From assembly GCA_964655115.1 (NCBI GenBank), contig CAZZKM010000027.1, positions 1 through 13,852 of the forward strand: a stretch of 13,852 bases of DNA, read 5' to 3'. Shown in pieces: positions 7,466-13,852 of the stretch. Source of the DNA: ATZT02 sp964655115 (GTDB taxonomy: Bacteria > Actinomycetota > Actinomycetes > S36-B12 > UBA5976). Both the position numbers and the translations under genes were made by a program. The notes under the pieces are model-generated. The model saw only the letters and a program-made list of their open reading frames with translations, was not told the DNA's origin and searched no databases. The number at the start of each line of letters is the position of its first letter. The stretch's first letter is position 1.

Positions 7466-9436
7466 TCAATTTCCATATTTTTTAGCACCAGCGTGAGCAA
7501 TTCGGTCAATCATGACACCTAGTAAAACTATGCAAAAACCGGCAATTAAACCTTTTCCTTGCAATTCTGGTTTAGAATTTCCCACAATTACCAAATATCC
7601 AAGTGCACCGGAACCAACGTAACCTCCGATTACTACTACAGCTAAAACAAAAATTAATCCTTGGTTAGCTGCTAATAAAATAGATCTTTTAGCAGCAGGT
7701 AATTGAACTTTCGTTATAATTTGCCATGCAGTAGACCCAGCAGAAGTTGCCGCTTCAACCATAGACGAAGAAACATTTCTAATACCTTCTCCCACAATTT
7801 TTACAACTATTGGAATTGCGTAAATAATTCCCGTTGCTATTGCAGTAAATCTTGTAGGACCAAATAAACCAAGCATCGGAACTAAGTACACAAATGCAGG
7901 TAATGTTTGACCTGCATCAAGAAACGGTCGTAAAATTTTATCTGCTTTTTGACTTCTGCCAATCCAAATTCCTAAAACAATTCCAATCATCATTGTTAAA
8001 ATTGTGGCAACTACGGTTTGTGTCAAAGTAACCATTGTGTCGTTCCAAAGTCCACAGAAAATTATTCCAATCATTAGTCCGATTGAAATTAAAGTAACTC
8101 TTAATCCTCCAATTAAAAATGCAATAAGAGAAAGCATAGTTAAAGTTATAAACCATGGTGAGCCAGCCAATAATAGTTGCAAAGAATTCAAGATATAATT
8201 TGAAATAAAGTCTTTAAAACCAACTGTAATAAATTGAAAATGATTAACTATCCAGTCTGTGACTGAATTTGTCACATTTGAAACTGGATCAGAAAAGTTT
8301 AAATTTTCGGGCCAAATAGCTGCCCATAAAATATTTCTAGACATCCAAATTGAAATTATCATAAAAATAAACATGAAAAGAGTTGAAAATCTTCTTCTTA
8401 ATAGTTCTTTCTTGGTGGGGGGGATGAAGGTTACTTTAGATTTTGCTGCGGCACTTGTACTTCTATCAAGTAAAATAGCAACAAACACAACCGCTAATCC
8501 TGCAACAAATCCATCACCAACATTTCTAATTGTCAAAGCTGTGACTATGGGTTTACCAAGTCCTGGTGCTGCAATTAAAGCTGCGATAACCACAAATGAC
8601 AACGCAGCCATAACTGTTTGATTAATACCTAGAACAATCATTTGTTTACCCATTGGTAATTGAACTTTAGTTAAAGTTTGTTTAGTAGTTGAACCCATAG
8701 AAATAGATGCTTCGACTGGGGAGTTATTTAAATTTCTTATAGCATGAGAAGTGATTCTAATTGAAATTGGAACACTGTAAACCATTGTGGCAATTGTTGC
8801 TGAGGCTTCACCGATTAAAAAAAATAAAGCTAATGGAGCAAGATAAACAAGAGTTGGAAGAATTTGTGCCAAATCTAAAAATGGTGTAAGAATTTTTAAC
8901 ACTCGATCAGATAGTCCAGCCCATATTCCCAAGGGAATTCCAATTAACAGTGACAAAATTACTGCAGCTAAAGTCATGGCGATTGTGTCCATTGTGTAGG
9001 TCCACATTCCTAAAGAAGCGCAACCTAATAAAAGTAAAACTGCCAAAACAGTGGTTTTATAATTACTAGTTAAATAAACAAGAAAAGCTATAACTCCAAC
9101 AACGCCAAACCAACCTAAAACGGGGATTATTGATCCAGGAACAGGCGTTGCAATTGCAACTCTTATTAAGTCCACAAAACCATTTATTGTCAGACGTATT
9201 GGGTTAAAAAAATATATAAATATTGAACTTTTCGTTCTATTTCCTCTGATAGATGCTGCTGCATCTCCTGCTAATTGAGTAGCAATTGAATTTTGATAAG
9301 TAGCAATTTCTAATGTTGCGACCCCTTTGAATAAAAGAGCAAGTGTAGTCCAGATAAAAAATATAACTACAATCCAATATCTTGTTTTAATTTTTTTAAA
9401 TTTTGACATAAAAGGACTTAAAACTAAAGTGGTCAA
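7466..9436 (-). CDS. opuAB: Fused double-domain permease of a glycine betaine-type ABC transporter
   Basis: This is an inner-membrane permease for quaternary amines with two ProW/OpuAB-type domains in one 656-residue chain, so one chain may supply both transmembrane halves. A first membrane segment lies near 21-38. Domain 1 (about 150-325) has the ATPase-contacting EAA loop at 242-261 (EASISMGSTTKQTLTKVQLP), and domain 2 (about 470-650) has its own at 561-580 (EAATSAGSTAWQIITKVQLP). A basic linker with IPPTKKELLRRR (338-349) and another hydrophobic stretch (about 353-365) lie between them. The start is TTG 9436-9434, supported by GGAGA six bases upstream; it overlaps the ATPase gene stop (TTGA). 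ATG at codon 10 is the alternative but lacks a ribosome-binding site. A run of seven G (minus-strand C) falls in the linker. Confidence 0.93.
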   Translation of the reverse strand: MTTLVLSPFMSKFKKIKTRYWIVVIFFIWTTLALLFKGVATLEIATYQNSIATQLAGDAAASIRGNRTKSSIFIYFFNPIRLTINGFVDLIRVAIATPVPGSIIPVLGWFGVVGVIAFLVYLTSNYKTTVLAVLLLLGCASLGMWTYTMDTIAMTLAAVILSLLIGIPLGIWAGLSDRVLKILTPFLDLAQILPTLVYLAPLALFFLIGEASATIATMVYSVPISIRITSHAIRNLNNSPVEASISMGSTTKQTLTKVQLPMGKQMIVLGINQTVMAALSFVVIAALIAAPGLGKPIVTALTIRNVGDGFVAGLAVVFVAILLDRSTSAAAKSKVTFIPPTKKELLRRRFSTLFMFIFMIISIWMSRNILWAAIWPENLNFSDPVSNVTNSVTDWIVNHFQFITVGFKDFISNYILNSLQLLLAGSPWFITLTMLSLIAFLIGGLRVTLISIGLMIGIIFCGLWNDTMVTLTQTVVATILTMMIGIVLGIWIGRSQKADKILRPFLDAGQTLPAFVYLVPMLGLFGPTRFTAIATGIIYAIPIVVKIVGEGIRNVSSSMVEAATSAGSTAWQIITKVQLPAAKRSILLAANQGLIFVLAVVVIGGYVGSGALGYLVIVGNSKPELQGKGLIAGFCIVLLGVMIDRIAHAGAKKYGN

Positions 9437-10470
9437 GATTTTTCTCCAGAAATTAACCGCAAAACATCTTCGCTTGAAACAATTCCTATTTTTTTACCAT
9501 TTTCAATTACTTGAACAGGTTTCATGCTTTGGACAATAATTTTAGAAGCATCTCTAATTATTGTTGAAGATGAAAGTTCAGGTCCATCCGTTGCCTCATT
9601 AGGTTTTGCATTTCTTGCTAAATATTTCAAAGTTAAAACGTGAGATTTTGAAATATCTCTTATGAAATCTGCAACATAATTATCAGCAGGATTTGCGACT
9701 AAATCTTCTGGAGTTCCCATTTGAACCACTGCACCATCTCGCATAATTGCAATGCGATCTCCCAGTTTCATAGCCTCTGATAAATCATGAGTAATGAAAA
9801 CCATAGTTTTACCAACTTCTTTATGAAGTCTGATCACTTCAGTTTGCATGTCTCTTCTTATTAAAGGATCGAGTGCTGAAAATGGTTCATCTAAAAACAT
9901 AACTTGTGGATCTACAGCTAACGCTCGTGCAAGACCAACCCTTTGTTGCATGCCACCGGATAATTGCTCTGGATATGCTTGCGAATAACCAGTTAGTCCC
10001 ACTAATTCAATAACTTCCTCTGCTCGTTTATGTCTTTCAATTTTTTTTACCCCATTAATTTCTAAAGCGTACGCAATATTGTCAATTACTTTTCGGTGGG
10101 GAAGTAATCCAAAATGTTGAAAAACCATGGAAAATTTAGTTCTTCTTAATTCTCTTAATCTTGCTGGATTTGCTTTCAAAATATCTTCGCCATCTAGAAA
10201 AACTGATCCAGAAGTAGGTTCTATCAATCTGGTTAAACACCTGACCAAAGTTGATTTTCCAGATCCAGATAAACCCATGACAACAAAGACTTCACCAGGT
10301 GCAACGTCAAAACTTACATCTTTAACTGCCGCAGTATTACCAGTTTTGGCTCTTAATTCTGCCTTTGGAAGTTCTGCATCAGCCGAGCCAACAATTTTCT
10401 CCGGGTTATCTCCAAACACTTTCCAAAGATTTCTAACTGAAATTGCAGCATTACTGTTGTGCATATTCAT
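9433..10470 (-). CDS. opuAA: Glycine betaine-type ABC transporter ATPase with one CBS-like repeat
   Basis: This is the ATP-hydrolysing subunit of an OpuA/ProV-type importer. All ABC motifs are intact: Walker A GLSGSGKST (66-74), Q-loop Gln118 (VFQHFGLLPHR), signature LSGGMQQR (170-177), Walker B VMFLDEP with Asp194 and Glu195, and switch His228 (FITHD). The insertion before Walker A and the NYVADFIRDISKSHVL segment (264-278) are typical of ProV/OpuAA. The tail (about 290-345) carries what looks like a single CBS-type repeat (VIENGKKIGIVSSEDVLRLI), whereas many homologues of about 400 residues have a CBS pair that senses ionic strength. ATG 10470-10468 shares one base with the betB stop and follows GGAGG by 9 bases. 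An ATG two codons later is less well spaced. Confidence 0.95.
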   Translation of the reverse strand: MNMHNSNAAISVRNLWKVFGDNPEKIVGSADAELPKAELRAKTGNTAAVKDVSFDVAPGEVFVVMGLSGSGKSTLVRCLTRLIEPTSGSVFLDGEDILKANPARLRELRRTKFSMVFQHFGLLPHRKVIDNIAYALEINGVKKIERHKRAEEVIELVGLTGYSQAYPEQLSGGMQQRVGLARALAVDPQVMFLDEPFSALDPLIRRDMQTEVIRLHKEVGKTMVFITHDLSEAMKLGDRIAIMRDGAVVQMGTPEDLVANPADNYVADFIRDISKSHVLTLKYLARNAKPNEATDGPELSSSTIIRDASKIIVQSMKPVQVIENGKKIGIVSSEDVLRLISGEKS

Positions 10471-11948
10471 TAATTCTTACCTCCATCAAACCAGCCAGTC
10501 ACACTTGGTTTTTGATTTTGCCAAATATGTTTTGCTTCTTGGTACTCCGCCAATCCAGTTGGTCCAAGTTCTCGACCGACTCCTGATTGTTTAAATCCGC
10601 CCCATTCTGCTTGTGGCACATATGGGTGGTAATCATTTATCCAAATAGTTCCGTGACGAAGAGATTCTGCGACTCTATTGGCTTTTTCTAAATCATTTGT
10701 CCATACAGCTCCTGCTAAACCATAAATAGTGTCATTGCCTAACTTGATCGCTTCATCTTCTGTTTTAAAAGTTTCAACAGTTAGAACTGGCCCAAAAGAT
10801 TCATCTTGAACACATTTCATTTTGGTATTGCAATTATCTAAAACAGTGGGTCTATAAAAAAATCCATCTTGAAGATGAGACTCAGTAGGCCTTTTTCCGC
10901 CAGCTTTTAAAACAGCACCTTCTTTAAGTGCTTCCTCCACATATTTTTCTACTTTGGCTCTATGACTTTCACTTATTAATGCTCCAGTTTCTGCTAGCGC
11001 ATCATCAGGAGATCCAATTCGAATTAAATCGGCACGTCTTGAAACTTCATTTACAAAGTCATCATGAATTTTTTCTTCGACTAGTAATCTTGCACCGGCA
11101 GAACATACTTGACCAGAATGTAAAAAAACAGCTGTTAAAGCATTATCAATCGCAGCATCCATATCGGCATCTGCAAAAACTATATTTGGATTTTTTCCAC
11201 CCAATTCAAGTGCAACTTTTTTAACGGTTTTACTTGCTTGTTCCATAATTTTTTTACCAGTTAATAATCCACCTGTGAAGGAAACTAAATCAATATCAGG
11301 ATGCGAACTAAGAGGTGCACCTGCAATATTTCCAGCACCTAAAATTAAGTTATGCACTCCTTGCGGTACACCAGCTTCTGACAAAGTATCCATTAATAGA
11401 GAAGTAGTAGATGGTGTTAATTCGCTTGGTTTAATTACAAAACTACAACCTGCTGCTAAGGCAGGAGCTACTTTCCATGAAGCCTGAAGTAGAGGATAGT
11501 TCCAAGGAGTAATTAAGCCAACAACTCCAACTGGTTCAAAACGTATGCGACTTTTTATATTTTCACGATCTAGATAAACTTCTCTATCCGTTTGATTAAA
11601 GATTAATTCTGCATAGTATCGAAAAACTCTTATAACATCATCCATGTCATATTCAGCTTCAATGTATCTTTTTGCAGTATCTTTTGATTCTGCTTTTGCA
11701 TAAGATGATTTATCTCTTTCCAGAAAATCTGCAACTTTGTTTAAAACTTTACTTTTTTCTTTATTATCTTTTTTTGACCAAACTCCAGAATCAAAAGATG
11801 ATCTAGCTGATTTAATTGCTTTCTCAACATCTTCAATAGAAGCTTCTTGGGCTATTTCTACAACTTTTGCATTTGCAGGATGAATTATTTCTCGAGTTTT
11901 ACCTGATGAAGATTTAACTCTTTTACCGTCAATAAATAAATCAATCAT
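10470..11948 (-). CDS. betB: Betaine aldehyde dehydrogenase (aldehyde dehydrogenase superfamily)
   Basis: This NAD(P)-dependent aldehyde dehydrogenase most likely oxidises betaine aldehyde to glycine betaine in the cytoplasm. The 492-residue length is standard. Catalytic and cofactor residues are in place: oxyanion Asn150 in TPWNYP, Lys173 in IKPSE, Glu248 in ELGGK, and nucleophile Cys282 in GQVCSAG. ESFGPVL and the C-terminal YHPYVPQAEWGGFKQSG resemble BADH-type members. Substrate assignment rests mainly on this resemblance and on the context between an IclR regulator and a betaine-type transporter; a related aminoaldehyde dehydrogenase is possible. No choline dehydrogenase or oxidase is adjacent. 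ATG 11948-11946 overlaps the iclR stop by 4 bp (ATGA) and has GGAG 4 bases upstream. Confidence 0.88.
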   Translation of the reverse strand: MIDLFIDGKRVKSSSGKTREIIHPANAKVVEIAQEASIEDVEKAIKSARSSFDSGVWSKKDNKEKSKVLNKVADFLERDKSSYAKAESKDTAKRYIEAEYDMDDVIRVFRYYAELIFNQTDREVYLDRENIKSRIRFEPVGVVGLITPWNYPLLQASWKVAPALAAGCSFVIKPSELTPSTTSLLMDTLSEAGVPQGVHNLILGAGNIAGAPLSSHPDIDLVSFTGGLLTGKKIMEQASKTVKKVALELGGKNPNIVFADADMDAAIDNALTAVFLHSGQVCSAGARLLVEEKIHDDFVNEVSRRADLIRIGSPDDALAETGALISESHRAKVEKYVEEALKEGAVLKAGGKRPTESHLQDGFFYRPTVLDNCNTKMKCVQDESFGPVLTVETFKTEDEAIKLGNDTIYGLAGAVWTNDLEKANRVAESLRHGTIWINDYHPYVPQAEWGGFKQSGVGRELGPTGLAEYQEAKHIWQNQKPSVTGWFDGGKN

Positions 11949-12730
11949 GCTGCTCCAACATTGTATGAAATTTTTTCTGCAGCATTAATTACTGCTTTTG
12001 AAATATCTTGAATTCTATTTTTAGTTATTCTAAAAGCAGGACCAGACACTACAAGTGCAGCTATTACTTCTTGATGTGAATTTCGCACAGGAGCAGCAAT
12101 TGCGACAAGACCTGATTCCATTTCTTCCATGGCTACAGCAAAACCATTTTTTCTTACTTTTGTTAATTCAATTTCTAAATCTTTATTGTTTGTAATGGTG
12201 TTTTCGGTAAATTTAACTAAATTTTTTGCAAAAACTTTTTTTCTATCTTTTTCACCCAACCATGCAGTTAAAACCTTTCCAGTTGCTGTGCAATGCGCGG
12301 GAACTCTTTGCCCCACCCACGCTCTCATACTTAAAGCACTTGGTCCTGCTACTTGATCTACATATAAAACTTCATCACCTGTAAGTACTGCCAAATTGAC
12401 TGTTTCACCAATTTTTGTTGCTAATTCTTGAGCTATCGGCTTTGCTAAAGTGATGGCTTCGTTTTTAGCACTTGCCGCACCGGCTAATTTAAGAATTCCA
12501 AGACCTAATCGATATCGACCTCGTTCACCAATTTGTTGAACTAAACCTCTTTTGTCTAAAGCTTGAATTAAGCGAGAAGCAGTTGATTTATGAACATCGA
12601 TTGCCTGAGCAAGTTCAGTGACACCTGCTTCACCTTTTGCTGCAAGAACTTCCAATAGTTCTAAGGCACGATCAACCGATTGGACAGGAGAGTCCTGTCT
12701 TAGAGTCGCAGTTCGAGACGAGTTGCTCAC
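11945..12730 (-). CDS. IclR-family transcriptional regulator
   Basis: A 261-residue IclR-type DNA-binding regulator and first gene of the transporter operon. The winged helix-turn-helix occupies about residues 16-78, with the recognition helix around HKSTASRLIQAL (47-58) and wing GERGRYRLG (68-76). The effector domain follows (about 90-255), with typical VGQRVPAHCTATGKVLTAWL (129-148). The likely ligand is betaine or a breakdown product, judging from the cotranscribed genes; this is inference. The start is GTG 12730-12728; no Shine-Dalgarno precedes it, but a TAGTGT hexamer 6 bases upstream would suit a leaderless mRNA. A 15-bp palindrome covers the start codon, suggesting autoregulation. The stop overlaps betB. 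Confidence 0.92.
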   Translation of the reverse strand: MSNSSRTATLRQDSPVQSVDRALELLEVLAAKGEAGVTELAQAIDVHKSTASRLIQALDKRGLVQQIGERGRYRLGLGILKLAGAASAKNEAITLAKPIAQELATKIGETVNLAVLTGDEVLYVDQVAGPSALSMRAWVGQRVPAHCTATGKVLTAWLGEKDRKKVFAKNLVKFTENTITNNKDLEIELTKVRKNGFAVAMEEMESGLVAIAAPVRNSHQEVIAALVVSGPAFRITKNRIQDISKAVINAAEKISYNVGAA

Positions 12731-12737
12731 AGCGCAA
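12723..12737. promoter_or_regulatory. Candidate autoregulatory operator over the iclR start codon
   Basis: On the minus strand TTGCGCTGTGAGCAA carries inverted half-sites TTGC and GCAA 7 bp apart, and the GTG start lies inside it. The same half-sites and spacing recur upstream of dmgO at 6951-6965. Binding here would block RNA polymerase at or beside the transcription start, as expected for autorepression. This is a sequence pattern only; nothing proves binding. Confidence 0.5.
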
Positions 12738-12742
12738 CACTA
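12737..12742 (-). promoter_or_regulatory. Possible -10 element of a leaderless iclR promoter
   Basis: The minus-strand hexamer TAGTGT fits the loose actinobacterial TANNNT -10 pattern and lies 6 bases before the GTG start, which would make transcription start at the codon itself. I see no convincing -35 box at the usual distance. An alternative -10, TACCAT, lies about 18 bases upstream of the GTG. Low confidence. Confidence 0.3.
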
Positions 12743-12743
12743 A

Positions 12744-12765
12744 AGCCAATGGTAGTAATTTGGCT
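12744..12765. repeat. Inverted repeat AGCCAA-N10-TTGGCT in the divergent spacer
   Basis: Perfect 6-bp arms (12744-12749 and 12760-12765) in the iclR-aceE spacer, next to the candidate iclR operator. It could be a binding site for another regulator of iclR. Six-base arms can arise by chance, so this is only a candidate. Confidence 0.3.
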
Positions 12766-12802
12766 AGAGGTAATTTGTAAAAAATGACTTTTCACTACTT
12801 AC

Positions 12803-12822
12803 ATATGGGATGAAAGCCATAT
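12803..12822. repeat. Inverted repeat ATATGG-N8-CCATAT upstream of aceE
   Basis: Perfect 6-bp arms (12803-12808 and 12817-12822) with an 8-bp spacer, about 80 bp before the aceE start. The location suits an operator near the aceE promoter. No clear promoter hexamers can be assigned with confidence. Confidence 0.3.
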
Positions 12823-12857
12823 TCTGTAGATAGTTAGGCTATGGAATAAGGACGATT

Positions 12858-12881
12858 ACGAGGCCAAAAGCTTTACCTCGT
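12858..12881 (+). promoter_or_regulatory. Imperfect hairpin in the presumed aceE 5' leader
   Basis: ACGAGG (12858-12863) pairs with CCTCGT (12876-12881), enclosing AAAGCTTT, which is itself self-complementary. It ends 21 bases before the aceE start codon, so in mRNA it would sit just upstream of the weak AAAGGGA ribosome-binding site. It may affect translation or be a DNA-level palindrome; the function is unknown. Confidence 0.3.
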
Positions 12882-12902
12882 CTGAAAGGGACTAACACAA
12901 AC

Positions 12903-13852
12903 GTGTCTTCAACATTTGAATCAAATCCTCTGGGAAATGCTCATATTCCTTCTCAATATGTTGATCAAGATCCAAATGAAACCAATGAATGGAAAGACTC
13001 TTTAGAGTCCGCTGCAAAACTTCACGGTAATCGCCGAGCAAAATTCTTGATGCTTGAATTGTTGAGAAAATCAGCCGAGCTTGGTTTAGAAGTTCCTACC
13101 ATTGCAAGTACTGATTACATAAACACGATTTCTCCCGATCAAGAACCTTGGTTTCCGGGAGATGAACATATTGAAAGAAGAATAAGAGCTTTTATTAGAT
13201 GGAACGCAGCCATCATGGTTCACAGAGCTCAAAAATATGGTGTAGGCGGACACATTTCAACTTATGCATCGAGCGCTTCACTTTATGAAGTTGGTTTTAA
13301 TCATTTCTTCAAAGGACATGATGCACCAGGTGGTGCTGATCAAATATTTTTTCAAGGACATGCATCTCCTGGAATGTATGCAAGAGCATATTTAGAAGGA
13401 AGACTTTCCGAAACACAATTAGATGGATTTAGACAAGAACTCTCACATTCTGGTGGAGGCCTTCCTTCTTATCCACATCCACGTTTAATGCCAAACTTTT
13501 GGCAATTTCCAACTGTGTCAATGGGACTTGGTCCATTGAATGCTGTTTATCAAGCAAGATTCAACAGATATCTACATGCTCGCGGAATAAAAGATACTTC
13601 GCAACAAAGAGTTTGGGCATTTCTTGGTGATGGTGAAATGGATGAACCAGAATCAATTAGCGGCATTTTATTAGCAGCAAGAGAAAAATTAGATAACTTA
13701 ACTTTTGTTGTTAATGCAAATTTACAAAGACTAGACGGACCAGTTCGTGGTAATGGAAAAATTATTCAAGAATTAGAAAGTTTGTTTAGAGGTGCAGGTT
13801 GGAATGTGATCAAAGTTATTTGGGGAAGAACTTGGGATCCACTTCTTGCAAA
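12903..13852 (+). CDS. aceE: Pyruvate dehydrogenase E1 component AceE (homodimeric type), 3' end cut by the window edge
   Basis: This is the thiamine-diphosphate-dependent E1 enzyme that decarboxylates pyruvate and passes the acetyl group to the E2 lipoyl domain, feeding the TCA cycle. The first 316 codons of about 900 are visible. The N-terminus has NEWKDSLES and RAKFLMLELLRKSAELG; then come GGHISTYASSASLYEVGFNHFF, FFQGHASPGMYARAYLEGRL and PTVSMGLGPLNA, all typical of AceE. The ThDP motif begins at GDG (242-244, GDGEMDEPES) and continues to VNANLQRLDGPVRGNGK. GTG 12903-12905 is the only plausible start, since no other start codon occurs between it and the in-frame stop at 12831; AAAGGGA lies 11 bases upstream. 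It is transcribed divergently from iclR and is probably functionally unrelated to the betaine genes. Confidence 0.95.
   Translation, partial: MSSTFESNPLGNAHIPSQYVDQDPNETNEWKDSLESAAKLHGNRRAKFLMLELLRKSAELGLEVPTIASTDYINTISPDQEPWFPGDEHIERRIRAFIRWNAAIMVHRAQKYGVGGHISTYASSASLYEVGFNHFFKGHDAPGGADQIFFQGHASPGMYARAYLEGRLSETQLDGFRQELSHSGGGLPSYPHPRLMPNFWQFPTVSMGLGPLNAVYQARFNRYLHARGIKDTSQQRVWAFLGDGEMDEPESISGILLAAREKLDNLTFVVNANLQRLDGPVRGNGKIIQELESLFRGAGWNVIKVIWGRTWDPLLA

Noticed and set aside
7938..8156. 72-codon leftward open frame inside the permease gene
   Set aside because: It is an alternate frame of the permease second domain, with an Asn/Phe-rich translation produced by base composition.
1..13852. 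CRISPR arrays, tRNA/rRNA genes, transposases, prophage or defence genes
   Set aside because: I read both strands for spaced repeats and these gene families and saw none; the window is metabolic throughout.

Overview
The window is AT-rich and almost completely filled with genes. It looks like a genome-streamlined, low-GC planktonic actinobacterium, similar in style to Nanopelagicales/acI or marine Actinomarina-like lineages. The evidence is a single-chain AceE-type pyruvate dehydrogenase E1, a dimethylglycine oxidase very like the Arthrobacter enzyme, GTG and TTG starts, a probably leaderless regulator gene, and 1-8 bp gene overlaps. The lineage is inferred from memory of protein families, not from a search. 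A run of exactly 100 N inside one gene shows that this is a draft or metagenome-derived scaffold.

Layout, right to left. At 12903-13852 the 5' part of aceE runs rightward off the window. A 172-bp divergent spacer (12731-12902) separates it from a leftward operon: IclR-family regulator, betaine aldehyde dehydrogenase (betB), then the ATPase, fused double permease and substrate-binding lipoprotein of an OpuA/ProVWX-type quaternary-amine ABC transporter. The binding-protein gene is interrupted by the assembly gap (7180-7279) and is followed by a strong hairpin terminator (7007-7039). About 85 bp further on, a second leftward operon starts with its own promoter region and ribosome-binding site. 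It encodes dimethylglycine oxidase and the four subunits of heterotetrameric sarcosine oxidase in the order soxB-soxD-soxA-soxG; soxG is cut by the window's left edge.

Together the genes form a glycine-betaine module. The transporter imports betaine or a related methylated amine, and BetB oxidises betaine aldehyde to betaine. After a betaine-demethylating step that is not in the window, DmgO converts dimethylglycine to sarcosine and SoxBDAG converts sarcosine to glycine. Both demethylases carry GcvT-like folate domains, so the methyl carbons probably leave as 5,10-methylene-tetrahydrofolate.

The most interesting non-coding signal is a 15-bp palindromic element (TTGC-N7-GCAA). It occurs once over the iclR start codon and once in the dmgO promoter region, with 12 of 15 bases identical when oriented alike, and a weaker third copy lies beside the dmgO one. 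I read it as a candidate operator for the IclR protein that ties both operons into one regulon. I found no CRISPR array, RNA gene, insertion sequence or clearly unprecedented system.
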